Source: Novilysobacter_A longmucuonensis (lineage in GTDB: Bacteria; Pseudomonadota; Gammaproteobacteria; Xanthomonadales; Xanthomonadaceae). From it: a stretch of DNA of 64,000 nt. A model generated the notes under the pieces. That model was not told where the DNA came from. It saw only the letters and a list, made by a program, of their open reading frames with translations, and searched no databases. Location of the stretch: NCBI RefSeq assembly GCF_046600735.1, contig NZ_JBJMAW010000006.1, positions 116,148-180,147 on the forward strand, in the 5' to 3' direction. The first letter of the stretch is position 1. Every line of letters begins with the position of its first letter. Shown piece after piece: positions 62,297 through 64,000 of the stretch. Made by a program: the position numbers and the translations under genes.

Positions 62297-62644
62297 GTGG
62301 ACCCGCAAGGCGAACAGGCGACACAACAAGTACAAGAACGAGACGTGAGCGCAGGGGAATTAAAATGCCGTGGTTGGAATGGCTGGACTGCCAGCAGGCG
62401 TAGGAGCTGCCGGATGAAGCCATGGCTGAGGAGATGGCCGCATTCTCAAAACGTGTTGCACTTGATTCTTGAGACCAAGTTCAGAAACGTGAACTTGATC
62501 GCAGAAATGTATCTGCAACGCATGTCAAATGCGATTTAGCATCACTTTGCGACAGACCATGGACCGGCCTAGATCACGCTTATGAAAGGCGCCCAGGGAT
62601 GAGCACTGGAGCTCAAACTCGAGTTCACTTGTCAAGGAGCTAAT
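62297..62644. other. 348 bp without a recognisable gene, AT-richer
   Basis: From the end of the parE remnant to the exported-protein gene no frame resembles a known protein. Base composition is visibly less GC-rich than the rest of the window, as in the next kilobase, which suggests foreign DNA. No clear promoter was identified. Confidence 0.5.
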
Positions 62645-63499
62645 ATGGACATTAGAAAGATTGTTGTAGGTCTCAGCGGCGCGCTACTGCTCGCTTCCGG
62701 CGATGTCTCCGCGCAAAGCGGAATTGAAGTCACGTCCACTAACCCATTCGAGAAGCAGCTATTAGTTGAATTTGAAAATGGCACGGTGGCAATTGCGGAT
62801 GACAACACCCAGCACATCTATTTGGCTACGAACTCTGGGCAAGAATTTGAGATATAGTTTGCTGACGCCGTTGCCGCAGCCGAATCCGACCCAGTTAAGC
62901 GACAACAGATGTTGCAAGAGTTTCGAGCATCTTTGACCGACCGTGGCCACATGGTGACCATCCGTAAGCCCCGCGTAGCGACGGACGAAACTTACTGGCC
63001 GCGCTACCAGTCGTGCGGAGACGTCATCTGCATTGATCCTTTCAGTTCCAGCACGAGTGCCAGCACCGTTGACGCATTCTCCACTGCATCTAATACAGGC
63101 GACTGTAATCACTACCTGTGTCCCAAGTTGCCTTGGCCTTGCGACGTGGGCCCTTGCAGTCCAAACGAGTGGGGCAATGGCTTGACGTTCTATTCATCCT
63201 TTCTAGGCGGCTGGGGGGACGATCAGGGAGGCGGAAGCGTCACACAACAGGAGCTGGTGTCTTATGACAAAAAACTTTGGGAGAGTCAGCGTCAAACCGC
63301 CTGCTCAGAAAAGAATCTGATTGCCGCCAACACGTCGCTGACCGCTGCAGCAACGGGGGGAGCCTGTTTGCTAGCGGAGACCGGTGTTGGCGCAGTCGTT
63401 TGCGTCGCCGGCATTGTCAGTTACGGCATTGGCGTCTATCAAACTCACAAGAAGACAAAGGAGTGCTTCGCGGCATATCCGGGAATAGGAAAATGGTGA
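62645..63499 (+). pseudogene. exported cysteine-rich protein gene interrupted by an in-frame amber codon
   Basis: AAGGAG at 62634-62639 precedes the ATG at 62645, which starts a signal peptide (IVVGLSGALLLASGDVSAQ). After 70 codons a TAG at 62855-62857 interrupts the frame, which then continues in the same register for 213 more codons to a TGA at 63497. No ribosome site precedes the internal ATG (62909). The second part has cysteine pairs (CGDVIC, CNHYLC, CDVGPC), a Gln/Lys helix and a hydrophobic Gly/Ala/Val hairpin near the C-terminus. The family is not recognised. A point nonsense mutation is the simplest reading. It is coupled to the small membrane gene 1 bp downstream. Confidence 0.65.
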
Positions 63500-63500
63500 T

Positions 63501-63677
63501 ATGCAGATAGAGCCTAAAGTCCTTGCTCTCTTAATTGGAGCACCGCTTGTAGGGGCAGCCTTGATTTTTTATGCCGCGCGGAGAAAGCCTGAGTGGAAGA
63601 AACCTGTCGCCTGGGCGCTATCAGGAATTATCTGCTTCGAGCTGTTGCAGCAAATTCTTGGGCTGGTCTACAGCTGA
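63501..63677 (+). CDS. 58-residue two-helix membrane protein
   Basis: This 58-codon frame starts 1 bp after the stop of the preceding gene, with AGGAAAATGG as a possible ribosome site. It encodes a first helix VLALLIGAPLVGAALIFYAA, a basic loop RRKPEWKK and a second helix AWALSGIICFELLQQILGL. The arrangement resembles small immunity or holin-like proteins, but no family is recognised. The codon use is AT-richer than the window average, like its partner. Confidence 0.6.
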   Translation: MQIEPKVLALLIGAPLVGAALIFYAARRKPEWKKPVAWALSGIICFELLQQILGLVYS

Positions 63678-63969
63678 CCACTTAAAGGAGTTAGAGGTGC
63701 GCAGGAACGCGGCGGCTCCGCTTTCTGCGCACTTCGCGCGATGCCGAAGCTACGAGCACGGCGTCGCTCACAACCTTCCTGTCCGCAGCGGGATCTAGGT
63801 GGGTGAGACGTCCCCAGTAGATGCTGCCCGCATGTCGGAACCTCCTGCTCGCTACCTGTTGCATCCCTGATGCTTGCATAGATCCGAAACGTCGGTTGCT
63901 GCGACGTCCCCCCGCTTTTGAGTAGCACGGCGATCTGGAGTCCAATCCCCAACGACAAGGAGATTGGAC
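63678..63969. other. intergenic stretch leading to an insertion sequence
   Basis: No gene is recognised. The left end of the IS3-type element must lie here, shortly before 63970, but without the right end its terminal inverted repeat cannot be fixed. GACGTCCCC occurs at about 63809 and again at 63901, a possible short direct repeat. Confidence 0.4.
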
Positions 63970-64000
63970 GTGAAGAAGCGCTTTTCCGAAGAACAAATCA
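63970..64000 (+). mobile_element. IS3-family transposase OrfA, 5' end
   Basis: AAGGAG (63955-63960) precedes a GTG at 63970 that encodes MKKRFSEEQI up to the window edge. This opening is characteristic of the OrfA helix-turn-helix protein of IS3-family elements (IS407-like group). The rest lies outside the window. Confidence 0.75.

Noticed and set aside
62855..62857. Programmed readthrough or pyrrolysine/selenocysteine use at the TAG
   Set aside because: Nothing in the window suggests amber recoding; TAG is the normal stop of several other genes here. A nonsense mutation is simpler.
63691..63996. A minus-strand protein of about 100 residues before the IS element
   Set aside because: It overlaps the transposase start antisense, has no ribosome site and no recognisable motif.

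Overview
The window is high-GC chromosomal DNA of a gammaproteobacterium of the Xanthomonadaceae/Lysobacteraceae type (Lysobacter, Luteimonas, Stenotrophomonas and relatives). This rests on the copL-copA-copB order, the ndk-rlmN-pilW-rodZ-yfgM-bamB-der cluster, a rhodanese-first MoeB, and many short palindromic repeats that begin GTAGG and end CCTAC. No phage, CRISPR array or complete transposon is visible.

Layout. 0-10.4 kb: the 3' part of an S9 peptidase, then two large signalling genes on the minus strand. One is a PAS-PAS-LOV-GGDEF-EAL protein that looks like a blue-light/c-di-GMP switch. The other is a 2203-residue soluble hybrid histidine kinase with twelve GAF/PAS modules. 10.6-29.7 kb: a heavy-metal block. 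It holds copLAB with a His-tailed cytochrome c, an NTF2-like protein, a DUF411 protein and a cytosolic copper-storage protein; an eroded sulfur module (ETHE1-like persulfide dioxygenase, frameshifted DUF442 phosphatase, TauE/SafE remnant); merR divergent from merTPA plus a second flavoprotein; and cusCBA with a CusF-like lipoprotein. The block ends 186 bp from the 3' end of a tRNA-Glu gene. 29.9-42.5 kb: tRNA-Glu and tRNA-Ala, then housekeeping genes (ppsR/ppsA, mscS, orn, tadA, guaBA, folD and conserved DUF genes). 42.7-46.2 kb: a second hybrid kinase. 46.6-49.8 kb: molybdenum-cofactor genes (mobA-moeA-moeB). 49.9-56.9 kb: the ndk-to-der cluster for cell-envelope, pilus and ribosome functions. 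57.1-61.6 kb: a TetR regulator with a PsrA-like operator, followed by beta-oxidation fadB- and fadA-type genes. 61.7-64 kb: an AT-richer accessory tail with a wrecked parDE module, an exported protein gene interrupted by an amber codon and coupled to a 58-residue membrane protein, and the start of an IS3-family transposase.

How it fits together. The metal block covers periplasmic Cu(I) oxidation (CopA), outer-membrane and storage sinks (CopB, Csp), tripartite efflux (CusCBA/F), Hg(II) uptake and reduction (MerTPA) and thiol/persulfide handling. The sensory genes at both ends share the same GAF module design. The clearest oddities are the LOV domain with a replaced signalling glutamine, four genes whose stop codon lies inside a GTAGG repeat, mobA lacking a canonical start codon, a MerA without its N-terminal metal-binding domain, several frameshifted or truncated genes, and the amber-split secreted protein with its small membrane partner.
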